From positions 1 through 64,000 of the forward strand of contig CALMJK010000006.1 in NCBI GenBank assembly GCA_937864225.1: 64,000 nucleotides of DNA, written 5' to 3'. The notes under the pieces are model-generated. The model did not search any database, was not told the DNA's origin, and saw only the letters and a list, made by a program, of their open reading frames with translations. The position numbers and the translations under genes were made by a program. Below are positions 8,722 to 16,802 of the stretch, piece by piece. Position 1 is the stretch's first letter. Every line of letters begins with the position of its first letter. The stretch comes from an uncultured bacterium. Its GTDB lineage: Bacteria > Krumholzibacteriota > Krumholzibacteriia > LZORAL124-64-63.

Positions 8722-10980
8722 GTGAATATGTCACTGTGCCGCATGAAAATGAAGCGGGGCGGATTGTGGTCGAAGAACAGGACCTGTTCGCCTCGCCGAA
8801 GTCTGCGACGGCTCTTCGTGAGCGCGGCGGTTCTGACATCATTGCCGATATGCGTGTACTGGCCTGGAACTGCCCGCGCGCAGTGCATCGACTATGAAGA
8901 ATATCTGCATTGGGTGGGCGGGGTGGAAACGCCGGGCGGGGCCTATGGCGTGGCCATCTCAGGTGGCTATGCCTACGTCGCGGACTATACAAACGGCCTT
9001 CAAGTGATCAACGTCACGAATCCTGCCAGTCCGCAGATTGTGGGCAGCGTGGACACGCCTGGCGCCGCCTATGGCGTGACCGTCTCGGGTAGTTATGCCT
9101 ACATTGCGGACCATTACTCCGGTCTTCAGGTGATCGACATCACGAATCCCGTCAGTCCTCAGATCGTGGGCAGCGTGGACACGCCGGGTTCGGCAGATGG
9201 CGTGACCGTCTCCGGCAGGTATGCGTACGTCGCGGACGGCTATGGTGGTGGTCTTCAGGTGATCGACATCACGAACCCCACCAGCCCCCAGATTGTGGGC
9301 AGCGTGGACACGCCGGGTTATGCCTATGGTGTAGCCGTGTCGGGCAGCTATGCCTGCGTTGCGGACTACGGATCCGGTCTTCAGGTGATCGACATCACGA
9401 ATCCCGCCAGTCCTCAGATTGTGGGCGGTGTGGACACGCTGGACGCGGCCAATGGCGTGGCCGTGTCCGGCAGTTTCGCCTACGTCGCGGACGAATATGC
9501 AGGTCTTCAGGTGATCGACATCACGAATCCCGCAAGTCCTCAGATCGCGGGCAGCGTGGACACGCCGGGTTTTTCCTGGGGCGTGGCCCTCTCGGGCAGT
9601 TTTGCCTATGTCGCTGACTACGGGTCTGGTCTTCAGGTGATCGACATCACGAATCCCGTCAGTCCTCAGATCGTGGGCAGCGTGGACACGCCGGGTTATG
9701 CGTATAGCGTGGTCATCACAGACGGCTATGCCTACGTTGCGGACGGCTATTCAGGTCTTCAGGTGATTGACATTACGAGTCCCGCGAGTGCCCAGATTGC
9801 GGGCAGTGTGAACACGCCGGGTGATGTCTATGGCGTGGCCGTGTCGGCCAGCTATGCCTGCGTTGCGGACTACGAATCCGGTCTTCAGGTGATCGACATC
9901 ACAAATCCCGCCAGTCCGCAGATTGTGAGCGGCGTGGACACGCCGGGCGCTGCCTATGGCGTGGCTATCTCAGGCAGTTATGCCTACGTTGTGACCTACC
10001 AGGCGGGCCTTCAGGTGATCGACATCACGAATCCCGCCAATCCGCAGATTGTGGGCAGCGTGGACACGCCGGGTTACGCCCGTGGCGTGGTCGTCACCAA
10101 CAGCTATGCCTGCGTTGCGGACCACGGATCCGGTCTTCAGGTGATCGACATCACGAATCCCGCCAGTCCGCAGATTGTGGGCAGCGTGGACACGCCGAGC
10201 TATGCGTATAGCGTGGCCATCACAGACGGCTATGCCTACGTTGCGGACGGCTACTCTGGTCTTCAGGTGATCGACATCACGAATCCCGTCAGTCCTCAGA
10301 TCGTGGGCAGCGTGGACACGCCGGGTTTTGCGTATAGCGTGGTCATCACAGACGGCTATGCCTACGTTGCGGACGGCTATTCAGGTCTTCAGGTGATCGA
10401 CATCACGAATCTTGTCAGTCCCCAGATTGTGGTCAGCCTTGACACACTGGGTGATGCCTGGGGCGTGGCCATCTCAGGCGTCTATGCCTACGTTGCGGAC
10501 GGCTACTCTGGTCTTCAGGTGATCGACATCACGAATCCCGCCAGTCCGCAGATTGTGGGCGGCGTGGACACGCCCGGTGATGCCTGGGGCGTGGCTATCT
10601 CGGGCGATTATGCCTACGTCGCCGACTACGAAAACGGTCTTCAGATTCTGCCAACGCAGTGCGCGATCCCCGTGGGGGTCCGCGAAAACCTTCCTGTCTC
10701 GGCGTTGCCAGGACTTGCCCAGAACCACCCCAACCCGTTCAACCCAAGCACGACCCTGAGTTACGAACTGCCCAGACCCGGTCATGTGGTCCTGGCCATC
10801 TATGATGTGCGGGGCGCTCATGTGGTCACGTTGGTCGATGAAGTGCAAGCGGCGGGGGAGCAGAGGGAGGAATGGAACGGGCTGGACGGGTCGGGTGCGC
10901 CGATGCCGTCCGGGGTGTACTTCGCGCGTCTGCAGACGCAGAACGGCGTGCGGACGGTGAAGGTGATGTTGGCCCGGTAG
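8722..10980 (+). CDS. Exported LVIVD-repeat protein, 14 units, FlgD-Ig-like C-terminus
   Basis: 752 residues. GTG at 8722 (after GGGGAGGACATGAC) is chosen because it gives the same MNMSLCRMKM N-terminus as the paralogue at 466. A signal peptide of about 55 residues ends ARA-Q. Fourteen near-identical LVIVD units follow, then a FlgD-Ig-like sorting domain almost identical to that of the paralogue (NPFNPSTTLSYELP, GVYFARLQ, VKVMLAR). Several units differ by only a few residues, and unit types such as AYSVVITDGYAYVADGYSG occur three times, a sign of internal duplication. The gene starts 57 bases after an IS right end, which may have carried or disrupted its promoter. Presumed surface propeller or adhesin; the partner is unknown. 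Confidence 0.85.
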   Translation: MNMSLCRMKMKRGGLWSKNRTCSPRRSLRRLFVSAAVLTSLPICVYWPGTARAQCIDYEEYLHWVGGVETPGGAYGVAISGGYAYVADYTNGLQVINVTNPASPQIVGSVDTPGAAYGVTVSGSYAYIADHYSGLQVIDITNPVSPQIVGSVDTPGSADGVTVSGRYAYVADGYGGGLQVIDITNPTSPQIVGSVDTPGYAYGVAVSGSYACVADYGSGLQVIDITNPASPQIVGGVDTLDAANGVAVSGSFAYVADEYAGLQVIDITNPASPQIAGSVDTPGFSWGVALSGSFAYVADYGSGLQVIDITNPVSPQIVGSVDTPGYAYSVVITDGYAYVADGYSGLQVIDITSPASAQIAGSVNTPGDVYGVAVSASYACVADYESGLQVIDITNPASPQIVSGVDTPGAAYGVAISGSYAYVVTYQAGLQVIDITNPANPQIVGSVDTPGYARGVVVTNSYACVADHGSGLQVIDITNPASPQIVGSVDTPSYAYSVAITDGYAYVADGYSGLQVIDITNPVSPQIVGSVDTPGFAYSVVITDGYAYVADGYSGLQVIDITNLVSPQIVVSLDTLGDAWGVAISGVYAYVADGYSGLQVIDITNPASPQIVGGVDTPGDAWGVAISGDYAYVADYENGLQILPTQCAIPVGVRENLPVSALPGLAQNHPNPFNPSTTLSYELPRPGHVVLAIYDVRGAHVVTLVDEVQAAGEQREEWNGLDGSGAPMPSGVYFARLQTQNGVRTVKVMLAR
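8930..10640 (+). repeat. Coding tandem repeat, 14 units of about 126 bases
   Basis: Same 126-base unit as at 670-2140, with runs such as CTTCAGGTGATCGACATCAC identical between most units and between the two genes. Confidence 0.85.
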
Positions 10981-10993
10981 CGGGAGGCGGGCT

Positions 10994-11028
10994 CTCTGGA
11001 TCAAGCAGAGCGTCCTGCCCGGGGAGCC
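10994..11028. repeat. Partial copy of the structured repeat (left part)
   Basis: TCTCTGGATCAAGCAGAGCG and then TCCTGCCCGGGGAGCCAA match the part just before the hairpins in the 5.0 and 17.7 kb copies. The rest of 11029-11365 carries no gene that I can support. Confidence 0.6.
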
Positions 11029-11365
11029 AATATCGAGTGAGCCTCCGGGCGTGATTCCGGCGATCGCTATACGAGGGGACGGCCATGCGGCGGGTCAACC
11101 TCCCCCTATCTGGTTCTGCCGGTGCAGCTTCCGAGGATGCCTGACCATGTGATCGTCCCGGCATCCAAACCCACTCAGCTGAGCCTCGGCCGATGTCCTG
11201 AAGCACCGCTCGAGGGCCGAAAACCTCTCGATCTCTCGATTCCATGTCATCCAGGCGGCCCACTTCACGCCCATTGGTTGACTGGCAACCAACCGCCGCC
11301 CCCTGCGTAAACTTTGCGTTGCCCGCATGAGATCGCCCCTTCCCGATCAGCCGGAGGTTGCCGCC

Positions 11366-13321
11366 ATGAGGTCGTGCCCCTTCCCGTCGACGCCAGGATT
11401 CGTGATCTTCCTCGTCGCGGGCGCGGCGTTGTGCTTGCCGCCGCGCGTGCAAGGCTGGGAGACCGTGCGTTTTGCCCCGTCGCCGGCGGTCATCGAGCCG
11501 GCGGTGACCTACCTGTCCCAGGCGCCGGAGATCGACGGCGTGCTCGACGAGAGTCTCGGCGATCTGCCGATCCGGCGCTTCAACCTGGTCGAGAAGTCCG
11601 CCGCGGACAATCCGGACTTCAACCTGAGCTACCGCCTCGGCTACGGCGCGCGGTTCCTGTACGTCTACGTCGAGGTCGAGGCGGAGGAGATCACGTACCG
11701 CGACCGGGCCTACCAGAACGGCGACGGCTTCGCCCTCGTTCTCACCCATCCCGCGCCGGGAAACGCGCCGACGCGGGAGTTCTACGTGCTGGCCTGCTCC
11801 GCGGTCAACCGGCCGAGCATGGAGTGGACGCGGCGCATCTTCTGGTACTACAACGTCGACAACCTTTTCCTCCCAACAGGCGAGGAAACGAAGTCGGCCT
11901 ACCACGACGGGGACGGGACGATCGCGTTTGAGCTCCTGCTCCCCTGGGTCGACGTCCATCCCTACCATCCCTGGCTGAGCGACGGCATCGGCTTCAATCT
12001 GGCCTTGGCCAAGGCCGTCGGCGAGAAAGGCGTCAGTTCCTACCGCGTCGTCGACGCCGGCATCGGCAACGAGAACAGCCCGCGCGAGTACGCGCTGCTC
12101 CGGTTCGAGCGGCCGCGGCACGCCGGCGAGCTGCAGACCTTCGTGCTCCTCGGCCGGAACCACCTCTCCGAAGGGAACACGCTGAGAGCGCGCGCCGTCA
12201 CCGTCGCCGCGCAGCCGGGCGCGGAGGAGTTGGTTGTCTTCACGCAGGCCGGCGAGAAGACGAACGTCGACTACGCGATCGAGAGTTACGAGTGCGAGCC
12301 GGGGCTCACGTTCCGGGACTTCGAGGTGAAGGCGTCCAACCTGCCGGCCGGCGGCTACGTGGCTTCGTGGCTGTCGCAGAACAATGAGTCCCAGGGGGAG
12401 TCGGGCTTCTCGATCCTGCCGGCGTTCGATCCTGGGGCGTTGAAGCGCCGCCTGGACGGCGCGGGTCGGGCGCTCTCGCCGGGCAGCCACACGACCCTGG
12501 AGTTTATGATCGAGGAAGTGGAGGCGGACCTCGCGGAGCTCTACCCTTACGAGAAGGCCGCCGCACAACGCATCCGGATCTCCCGGCTGATCGACTATGT
12601 CGAGAAGGCCGAGGCGGGCAGCGATCGTTTCGCCGCCCAGAGGGAGTTCGTGCGGATGGCGTACCGGTCCCGGCTCGACGACACGCTGCAACCGTACATG
12701 GTCTGGATCCCGAAGGACTTCGACCCGGGCCGGAAGTATCCGCTGCTGGTCTTCCTGCACGGCAGCGCCTCGACGGAGACCAACATCCGGGGCTGGCGGA
12801 ACATCATCCCCGAGGGCTTCATCGCCCTGGGGCCGCGCGGCCGCGGGCCCTCCAACTGCTACAGCTGGGACAACGCGCAGACGGACGTCGCGGAGGCCGT
12901 CCAGGCCGTGAAGGAGAACTTCCCGATCGACGAGCGCAACGTGCTGCTCGCCGGGTTCTCGATGGGAGGCTACGGTGTCTATCGGACATTCTACGAAGCC
13001 CCCGAGACCTACCGGGGAATCGCCGTGTTTTCCGGCATGCCCACGGCTCGATTCGATCCCGCTGAGCACAAGGACGCGAAGGTGGTGGACTTCACGCGGC
13101 CGGAGAACATCAAGAAATTCAAGGGTGTGCCGGTTTTTGTGTTTCACGGCAAGCGCGACTTGAACGTATCCTACGACGCGACGGAGCGATTCGTGGTCCA
13201 ACTCGAACGGGCTGGCGTGCCGGTCCAGTTCCACGCCGAGGCCGACAAGGGACACGAGAGCCCGAGCGACGAGACGATCCGCGCCTTCTTCGCGTGGGTC
13301 GGCGGAGTGCTTCAGAAGTGA
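11366..13321 (+). CDS. Exported CBM9-like plus alpha/beta-hydrolase (esterase) protein
   Basis: 651 residues; ATG at 11366 with CGGAGG upstream. Residues 1-29 are a signal peptide. Residues of about 40-230 are a CBM9-like domain (APEIDGVLDESLGDLPIRRF, IAFELLLPW). Residues of about 440-651 are an alpha/beta-hydrolase related to feruloyl-esterase/PHB-depolymerase enzymes: YPLLVFLHGSAS gives the oxyanion loop, GFSMGGYG carries the nucleophile Ser532, HGKRDLNV the acid Asp598, and KGHESP the His630. All three catalytic residues are present. Probably cleaves an ester or peptide bond on a polysaccharide-linked substrate in the periplasm or outside the cell; the exact substrate is not visible. Confidence 0.8.
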   Translation: MRSCPFPSTPGFVIFLVAGAALCLPPRVQGWETVRFAPSPAVIEPAVTYLSQAPEIDGVLDESLGDLPIRRFNLVEKSAADNPDFNLSYRLGYGARFLYVYVEVEAEEITYRDRAYQNGDGFALVLTHPAPGNAPTREFYVLACSAVNRPSMEWTRRIFWYYNVDNLFLPTGEETKSAYHDGDGTIAFELLLPWVDVHPYHPWLSDGIGFNLALAKAVGEKGVSSYRVVDAGIGNENSPREYALLRFERPRHAGELQTFVLLGRNHLSEGNTLRARAVTVAAQPGAEELVVFTQAGEKTNVDYAIESYECEPGLTFRDFEVKASNLPAGGYVASWLSQNNESQGESGFSILPAFDPGALKRRLDGAGRALSPGSHTTLEFMIEEVEADLAELYPYEKAAAQRIRISRLIDYVEKAEAGSDRFAAQREFVRMAYRSRLDDTLQPYMVWIPKDFDPGRKYPLLVFLHGSASTETNIRGWRNIIPEGFIALGPRGRGPSNCYSWDNAQTDVAEAVQAVKENFPIDERNVLLAGFSMGGYGVYRTFYEAPETYRGIAVFSGMPTARFDPAEHKDAKVVDFTRPENIKKFKGVPVFVFHGKRDLNVSYDATERFVVQLERAGVPVQFHAEADKGHESPSDETIRAFFAWVGGVLQK

Positions 13322-13374
13322 GCCAGGCCCTCGGGAGAGGCCAGCCAGCGGAGTGAGCAGGCATCGGCCAGAAC

Positions 13375-13405
13375 CCCTTCCATCCGAGCGGAAGGGTATC
13401 TTGAG
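13375..13405 (+). terminator. Weak terminator-like hairpin after the esterase
   Basis: CCCTTC (13375-13380) pairs with GAAGGG (13391-13396) across a 10-base loop, followed by TATCTTGAG. The stem is short and there is no true T-run. Confidence 0.3.
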
Positions 13406-13442
13406 AAACTCTCTCAATTGATGGCGCGCAGGGAGTCTCACT

Positions 13443-13680
13443 CTGGGAGTCAACAACTTCATCCCTAGCAACGTCTTGCAGAGAAGTTGGCGGAGGCCCC
13501 GGTGCGTGTGTGGCCGGGGCTTCTGTTTGTGGCGCAGGGGGCGTCGTTTAGGCGGTGCGGTTTGGACGGTCTCAGTTTCGGCACGGGCGAGAGCCTCGCG
13601 TAGGGCTCTGCCCCGACCCAAACCGCCGCCGACGGGCTCTCACCGTCTCGGTTTTAAGCCCAGAGAGCGATCTGTTGAAC
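13443..13680. repeat. Structured intergenic repeat, copy without IS ends
   Basis: About 235 bases match the core of the 5.0 kb element: GGCCCCGG/CCGGGGC hairpin, then GCGGTTTGG ... CCAAACCGC enclosing GAGAGCC/GGGCTCT, then GACGGGCTCTCACCGTCTCG. The mobile-element ends are absent here, so the core can exist without them. Changes between copies tend to keep the stems. Confidence 0.65.
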
Positions 13681-13744
13681 CTGCCCGGTGCTGGTTCGGT
13701 CCATCGGCCAGCGAACTGGCCTTCGCGCTGTGGATGTGGTCGCA

Positions 13745-13845
13745 TGCGCGGCGTAATATCCCGCGCTTGCGCTGGGTGATTGAAATTGCAGGGCGGTGCC
13801 ATTGACACGAGGGCCGCGCTGCCCGACACTCTAAATAATGGCGCC
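13745..13845 (+). promoter_or_regulatory. Shared peptide-locus promoter module, copy 1
   Basis: TTGACA (13802-13807), 17 bases, then GACACT (13825-13830). Upstream is the conserved box GTAATATCCCGCGCTTGCGC, then TGGGTGATTGAAATTGCAGG. The same module occurs at 14558-14656 and 18347-18442, always ahead of peptide genes. The upstream box is the likely site for a shared regulator. Confidence 0.7.
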
Positions 13846-13902
13846 GATTGATCGGCGCCGGGAACAACATCTCAGGATTTCTTAACCTTTAGGAGCGTCA
13901 TC

Positions 13903-14076
13903 ATGGGAAACAGTCGCCCGAGGAATCTGAACCTGAACCGTGAAACCGTCCGCAATCTCACTTCCCGGGAGTTGAAGGTCGCGGAAGGTGGGGGCCCGCC
14001 CTACAGCAACGGCCCGATCTGCTCGGCCGGCCCGGTTTGCCAGACCATCAGCGGGATTCCCTGCGGCGCTTGCTGA
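13903..14076 (+). CDS. Lanthipeptide-like precursor, 57 residues, four Cys
   Basis: Too short for most gene finders. ATG at 13903 follows AGGAGCGTCATC. The leader MGNSRPRNLNLNRETVRNLT and then SRELKVAEGG ends in Gly-Gly; the tail GPPYSNGPICSAGPVC, then QTISGIPCGAC, has Cys at 40, 46, 54 and 57 with Ser and Thr between. The leader fits the NLNRETVRxL pattern of class I lanthipeptide precursors known from Bacteroidota-type genomes. It is transcribed from its own copy of the shared promoter and ends in a strong terminator. The family is a pattern call; thioether bridges are inferred from the LanC gene at 42.4 kb, not seen here. Confidence 0.7.
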   Translation: MGNSRPRNLNLNRETVRNLTSRELKVAEGGGPPYSNGPICSAGPVCQTISGIPCGAC

Positions 14077-14096
14077 TCGATCGCGGAGGAGCCACG

Positions 14097-14126
14097 GGGG
14101 GCCGGGCAGCCAGCCCGGCCCCTTTG
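14097..14126 (+). terminator. Rho-independent terminator after the precursor peptide
   Basis: GGGGCCGGGC, loop AGCCA, GCCCGGCCCC (14097-14122), then TTTG. A perfect 10-base-pair stem closes the one-gene unit. Confidence 0.75.
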
Positions 14127-14191
14127 TGCTGACTCGACTCATTTTCCCGTAGGATATATTGTGTGAGCGCGGGATGTCCCGGCCCCGGAGC

Positions 14192-14398
14192 TTACTTGCG
14201 GAGGAGCAGTAACAGCGCCCAGACCGCGTAAGCCATCGCGACAGGGAAGCCGACAAAGGAAACGGCCCGCGGCACGGTGCAAGTGCCGACGACCATTTGC
14301 CAGTGGTTGAGCAGCCTGAAAAAATGCAGAAGGCCGACCATGAAGAAGATCATGCCCGAGACGATCAAGTAGAGTTTGAGGGAGAGCGCGGTTTGCAT
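14192..14398 (-). CDS. Small membrane protein, hypothetical
   Basis: 68 residues; ATG at 14398 preceded on the minus strand by GGGAGGTACGAC. The product (MQTALSLKLYLIVSGMIFF ... AVWALLLLLRK) has two clear hydrophobic segments and a third likely one. It has no recognised domain. It is divergent from the shared promoter at 14558 and convergent with the preceding peptide gene. An immunity or export role beside the peptides is possible but only by position. Confidence 0.6.
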   Translation of the reverse strand: MQTALSLKLYLIVSGMIFFMVGLLHFFRLLNHWQMVVGTCTVPRAVSFVGFPVAMAYAVWALLLLLRK

Positions 14399-14557
14399 GT
14401 CGTACCTCCCGGCGTGAAAACCAGTCCAATGCTGCAGTAGGCGGTGGTCGCCTTCTACCCTACACCCTCGGGCGACAAGCCGCAGTGGCCGGCGCCAGCC
14501 TGCCCACCAGCGGAGGATATTGGAAATCCGCGCCTTCTGCCAAATCTGCCGATCCTG

Positions 14558-14656
14558 GCGCGAGCGGGGCGCAATATCCCGCGGCGGCGCTAGGTGATTG
14601 GGATTGCAGGGCGGTGCCATTGACACGAGGGCCGCGCTGCCCGACAATCAATGGGG
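14558..14656 (+). promoter_or_regulatory. Shared peptide-locus promoter module, copy 2
   Basis: TTGACA (14620-14625), 17 bases, GACAAT (14643-14648). The upstream box GCAATATCCCGCGGCGGCGC plus TAGGTGATTGGGATTGCAGG matches the copies at 13.75 and 18.35 kb. The predicted transcript starts near 14655, about 30 bases before the gene. Confidence 0.75.
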
Positions 14657-14683
14657 AAACAATTTCTGCCAGAGGAGGGGCTC

Positions 14684-15058
14684 ATGAAGCACACGAGTGT
14701 TTGCGCTGCCATGTTTTTGTCGCTGTTGATGTTTCTGACGGTGGCTCCCGCGTTTGCTACGCATCCGTGGGGCGAGGATCCCCCGCGGCAGGGAGGCAAT
14801 GCCGTGTTGGAGGAAAATCCGTGGGCCGACGACCCGCCCAGGCACGGAGCCAATTTGCTGGATGAATCCCCATGGTGTGACGATCCGCCGCGACAAGGCG
14901 GGAACAACCTGGTGGAAGAATGGCCCTGGGTCGATGGCCCGCCCAAACACGGCGCCAACAACTTGATGGAAGAATGGCCATGGATTGAAGGGCCGCCGCA
15001 GCGCGGAGCCAACAGCCATGCCGAGGCCTTGATTCTGGGGTACTCGCCGCTGCTTTGA
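14684..15058 (+). CDS. Secreted tandem-repeat protein, five PWxxDPP units
   Basis: 124 residues; ATG at 14684 with AGAGGAGGGG upstream. MKHTSVCAAMFLSLLMFL ... APAFA is a clear signal peptide. The mature part is five units of about 18 residues: THPWGEDPPRQGGNAVLEE, NPWADDPPRHGANLLDE, SPWCDDPPRQGGNNLVEE, WPWVDGPPKHGANNLMEE, WPWIEGPPQRGANS, then HAEALILGYSPLL. The invariant core is PWxx[DG]PPxxG[GA]N. I know no family with this unit. It is the first gene after the shared promoter, and the precursor peptide at 15124 follows 65 bases later. It could be a substrate, a carrier or a multi-unit peptide itself; one unit has a single Cys. Confidence 0.75.
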   Translation: MKHTSVCAAMFLSLLMFLTVAPAFATHPWGEDPPRQGGNAVLEENPWADDPPRHGANLLDESPWCDDPPRQGGNNLVEEWPWVDGPPKHGANNLMEEWPWIEGPPQRGANSHAEALILGYSPLL

Positions 15059-15123
15059 GCAGAGGGGTGAGGATTCGAAGCCGGAGAGTTGAAACACCGC
15101 AACATTGCAGGAGGGAACGGACC

Positions 15124-15282
15124 ATGAAGAAGCTGACGCTCAGCAAGGAAACCGTGCGTACGCTGGACGAAGGACAGCTAAATCAAGTAGCTGGTGGCGA
15201 TAAAACAGTCACCTGTATAACCTGTAGTCTCTGCTTGTTAACCTGGTCGTGCTTCTGCCCAAAGAAAATACCCAATGATTGA
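15124..15282 (+). CDS. Lanthipeptide-like precursor, 52 residues, five Cys
   Basis: ATG at 15124 after GCAGGAGGGAACGGACC. Leader MKKLTLSKETVRTL, DEGQLNQVAGG; tail DKTVTCITCSLCLLTW, then SCFCPKKIPND with Cys at 31, 34, 37, 43 and 45 and several Thr/Ser. Gly-Gly at 24-25 is the expected cleavage point. The gene is second in an operon with the repeat protein at 14684 and ends in a strong terminator. It is nearly the same in the leader as the 19044 gene, while the tail has diverged, as expected for precursor families under diversifying change. Confidence 0.75.
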   Translation: MKKLTLSKETVRTLDEGQLNQVAGGDKTVTCITCSLCLLTWSCFCPKKIPND

Positions 15283-15314
15283 AATTGGCAATCCGCCACG
15301 AATCTAACTGGAGC

Positions 15315-15352
15315 GCGAGCCGCACCGACTGCAAGGGCGGCTCGCTTCATTT
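15315..15352 (+). terminator. Terminator closing the first repeat-peptide cassette
   Basis: GCGAGCCGC (15315-15323) pairs with GCGGCTCGC (15337-15345), followed by TTCATTT. It is conserved at 19244-19281 after the second cassette. Confidence 0.75.
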
Positions 15353-15450
15353 GTGCCCCGAACCGAAACGAGTGATCAGCTGCTCCGCGATACGGAAGCC
15401 GCGGTCCTCGTAGTGGAAGACTCTCGGGCCGCCAGCCGATCTGGCTCCCC

Positions 15451-15476
15451 CCGCCCCGAATCGACCAGGGGGGAGC
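15451..15476 (+). repeat. Interspersed repeat, GAATCGACCAGGGGG family, copy 2
   Basis: CGCCCCGAATCGACCAGGGG plus GGAGC, followed by AAAGCGGTTTGGCGGCGAAA. See the other copies at 3315, 19381, 20211 and 22468. The rest of 15353-15715 holds no gene that I can support. Confidence 0.6.
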
Positions 15477-15715
15477 TCGACCTACTGGACCCGCGTCCGG
15501 CGCGAGCGATCCAGCAGGCGAAAGCGGTTTGGCGGCGAAAGCGATCCCGCGGGACAGGCGTCGCGCTAAGTGACCTCCGACCGGCGACCTGACGAACCCC
15601 AACCGCTCCGACAGGGACGGGGCCCAATGGCGAGGCGGTTTGGGAATGAAAGCGACAGCCACGTGCCCGGCTTCGAGCTACCCGATCCGCTCCCGCCCAA
15701 TCCTGTGCCGAAGGT

Positions 15716-15894
15716 TACAGGTTCTCGATGGCCAACCCACGGCGGGAGCGCAGGACCGAGAAGAAGGCGAGCAGGAGTAGTTTGAGCATGGAGCGCCATG
15801 CTATGCTCCATTGGCTATAACAGCCAGGGGGACAGGCCGGACGGAGTTTTTGGGAGGGACAAGGGACAGCGGACGGAGTTTTTGGTAGGGACAG
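15716..15894. mobile_element. IS remnant: transposase N-terminus and two tandem right ends
   Basis: On the minus strand MLKLLLLAFFSVLRSRRGLA plus IENL is the first 24 residues of the same transposase as at 8595, then it stops. Beyond its start lie two right ends in tandem, GGACGGAGTTTTTGGGAGGG (to 15861) and GGACGGAGTTTTTGGTAGGG (to 15894). Two ends in a row suggest insertion of one element next to the end of another, followed by deletion. Confidence 0.7.
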
Positions 15895-16001
15895 CCGCGG
15901 TTTTCGACCGGCGTTTACAGACGGCTGAGCAGCAGAAAGGCGTTGCATTCTATTTGCTGCAGGTGGTCTAATGGGCAATCTACGGCAAACAGGATGCAGC
16001 C

Positions 16002-16802
16002 ATGAAACGAAGTTTGGGACGACAGGAAACGCAGCTGCTGGCCTATCTGCAGCTACGAAAGCAACGGACGGTGCGCACCGGTGACCTGAGGCGGCCGTTG
16101 CAACTGACCGCGCAGCAGGAACGGGAGTTGTTCGGCCGGATGGCGCGTGGGGGTCTGATCGCCCGTGTGCGGCCGGGGCTGTACTTGGTTCCGGCGCAGT
16201 TGCCGCTGGGCGGGTCTTGGAGCCCCGACGAAGGCCTCGCCCTCAACACGCTCATGGCCGACCGGCAGGGACGCTATCAGATTTGCGGTCCCAATGCGTT
16301 CAACCGCTACGGCTTTGACGAGCAGGTGCCGATCCAGGTCTACGCCTACAACGACAAGGTCTCAGGTTTGCGCACCATCGGGTCGGTCGAGTTGAGGCTG
16401 ATCAAGGTCGATGTGCGACGGCTGGGAGATGTCGAACGCGCCCGAACAGCAGACGGGGGCGCGGCGGTGTATTCGTCCCGGGTACGCACCCTGGTGGACG
16501 CGGTTTACGACTGGGCGCGATTCAACAGCCTGCCACGGGCATTCGGGTGGATTCGGGGGGACCTGGACGCGCGACGGATCGACCCTGCGGCACTCGTGAG
16601 GCTAGCGCTGCGCTTCGGCGATGTCGGAACCCGACGCCGATTGGGCGTTCTCCTGGCACAGATCGGCGTGGCCGAAGCGTTGCTCCGCAAGATCGAGCGA
16701 TCGCTGCCACGTTCCACGGGCTTGATTCCATGGATTCCGACGCGACCGAAACGGGGCACCATCGACCGTCGCTGGGGGGTCGTCGTAAATGACGGGGCCT
16801 GA
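16002..16802 (+). CDS. AbiEi-type antitoxin of a type IV toxin-antitoxin pair
   Basis: 266 residues; ATG at 16002. The N-terminus (QETQLLAYLQLRKQRTVRTG, LFGRMARGGLIARVRPGLYL) is the winged-helix domain of AbiEi antitoxins, which bind their own promoter. The middle part (YQICGPNAFNRYGFDEQVPI, VYSSRVRTLVDAVYDW) matches the AbiEi C-terminal domain. In known pairs AbiEi counters AbiEii without stable contact with it and represses the operon. The gene overlaps the toxin gene by 14 bases, so translation is coupled. The pair sits just outside an IS right end (15894), so it may have been carried in with the IS activity. Confidence 0.85.
   Translation: MKRSLGRQETQLLAYLQLRKQRTVRTGDLRRPLQLTAQQERELFGRMARGGLIARVRPGLYLVPAQLPLGGSWSPDEGLALNTLMADRQGRYQICGPNAFNRYGFDEQVPIQVYAYNDKVSGLRTIGSVELRLIKVDVRRLGDVERARTADGGAAVYSSRVRTLVDAVYDWARFNSLPRAFGWIRGDLDARRIDPAALVRLALRFGDVGTRRRLGVLLAQIGVAEALLRKIERSLPRSTGLIPWIPTRPKRGTIDRRWGVVVNDGA

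Noticed and set aside
10826-13621. A 931-codon open frame on the minus strand
   Set aside because: It is antisense to the CBM9-esterase gene and the end of the LVIVD gene, both with clear domains and ribosome sites. The frame is open because of high GC; the product is Arg/Gly/Leu-rich without any domain.
14460-14651. Minus-strand frame over the shared promoter
   Set aside because: It only covers the conserved promoter module; no ribosome site and no conservation as protein between the three copies.
15124-15282. Bacteroidota radical-SAM (GG-leader) peptide instead of lanthipeptide
   Set aside because: The leader alone could fit, but no radical-SAM gene is in the window while a complete LanC-like gene is; kept as an alternative, not as the main call.
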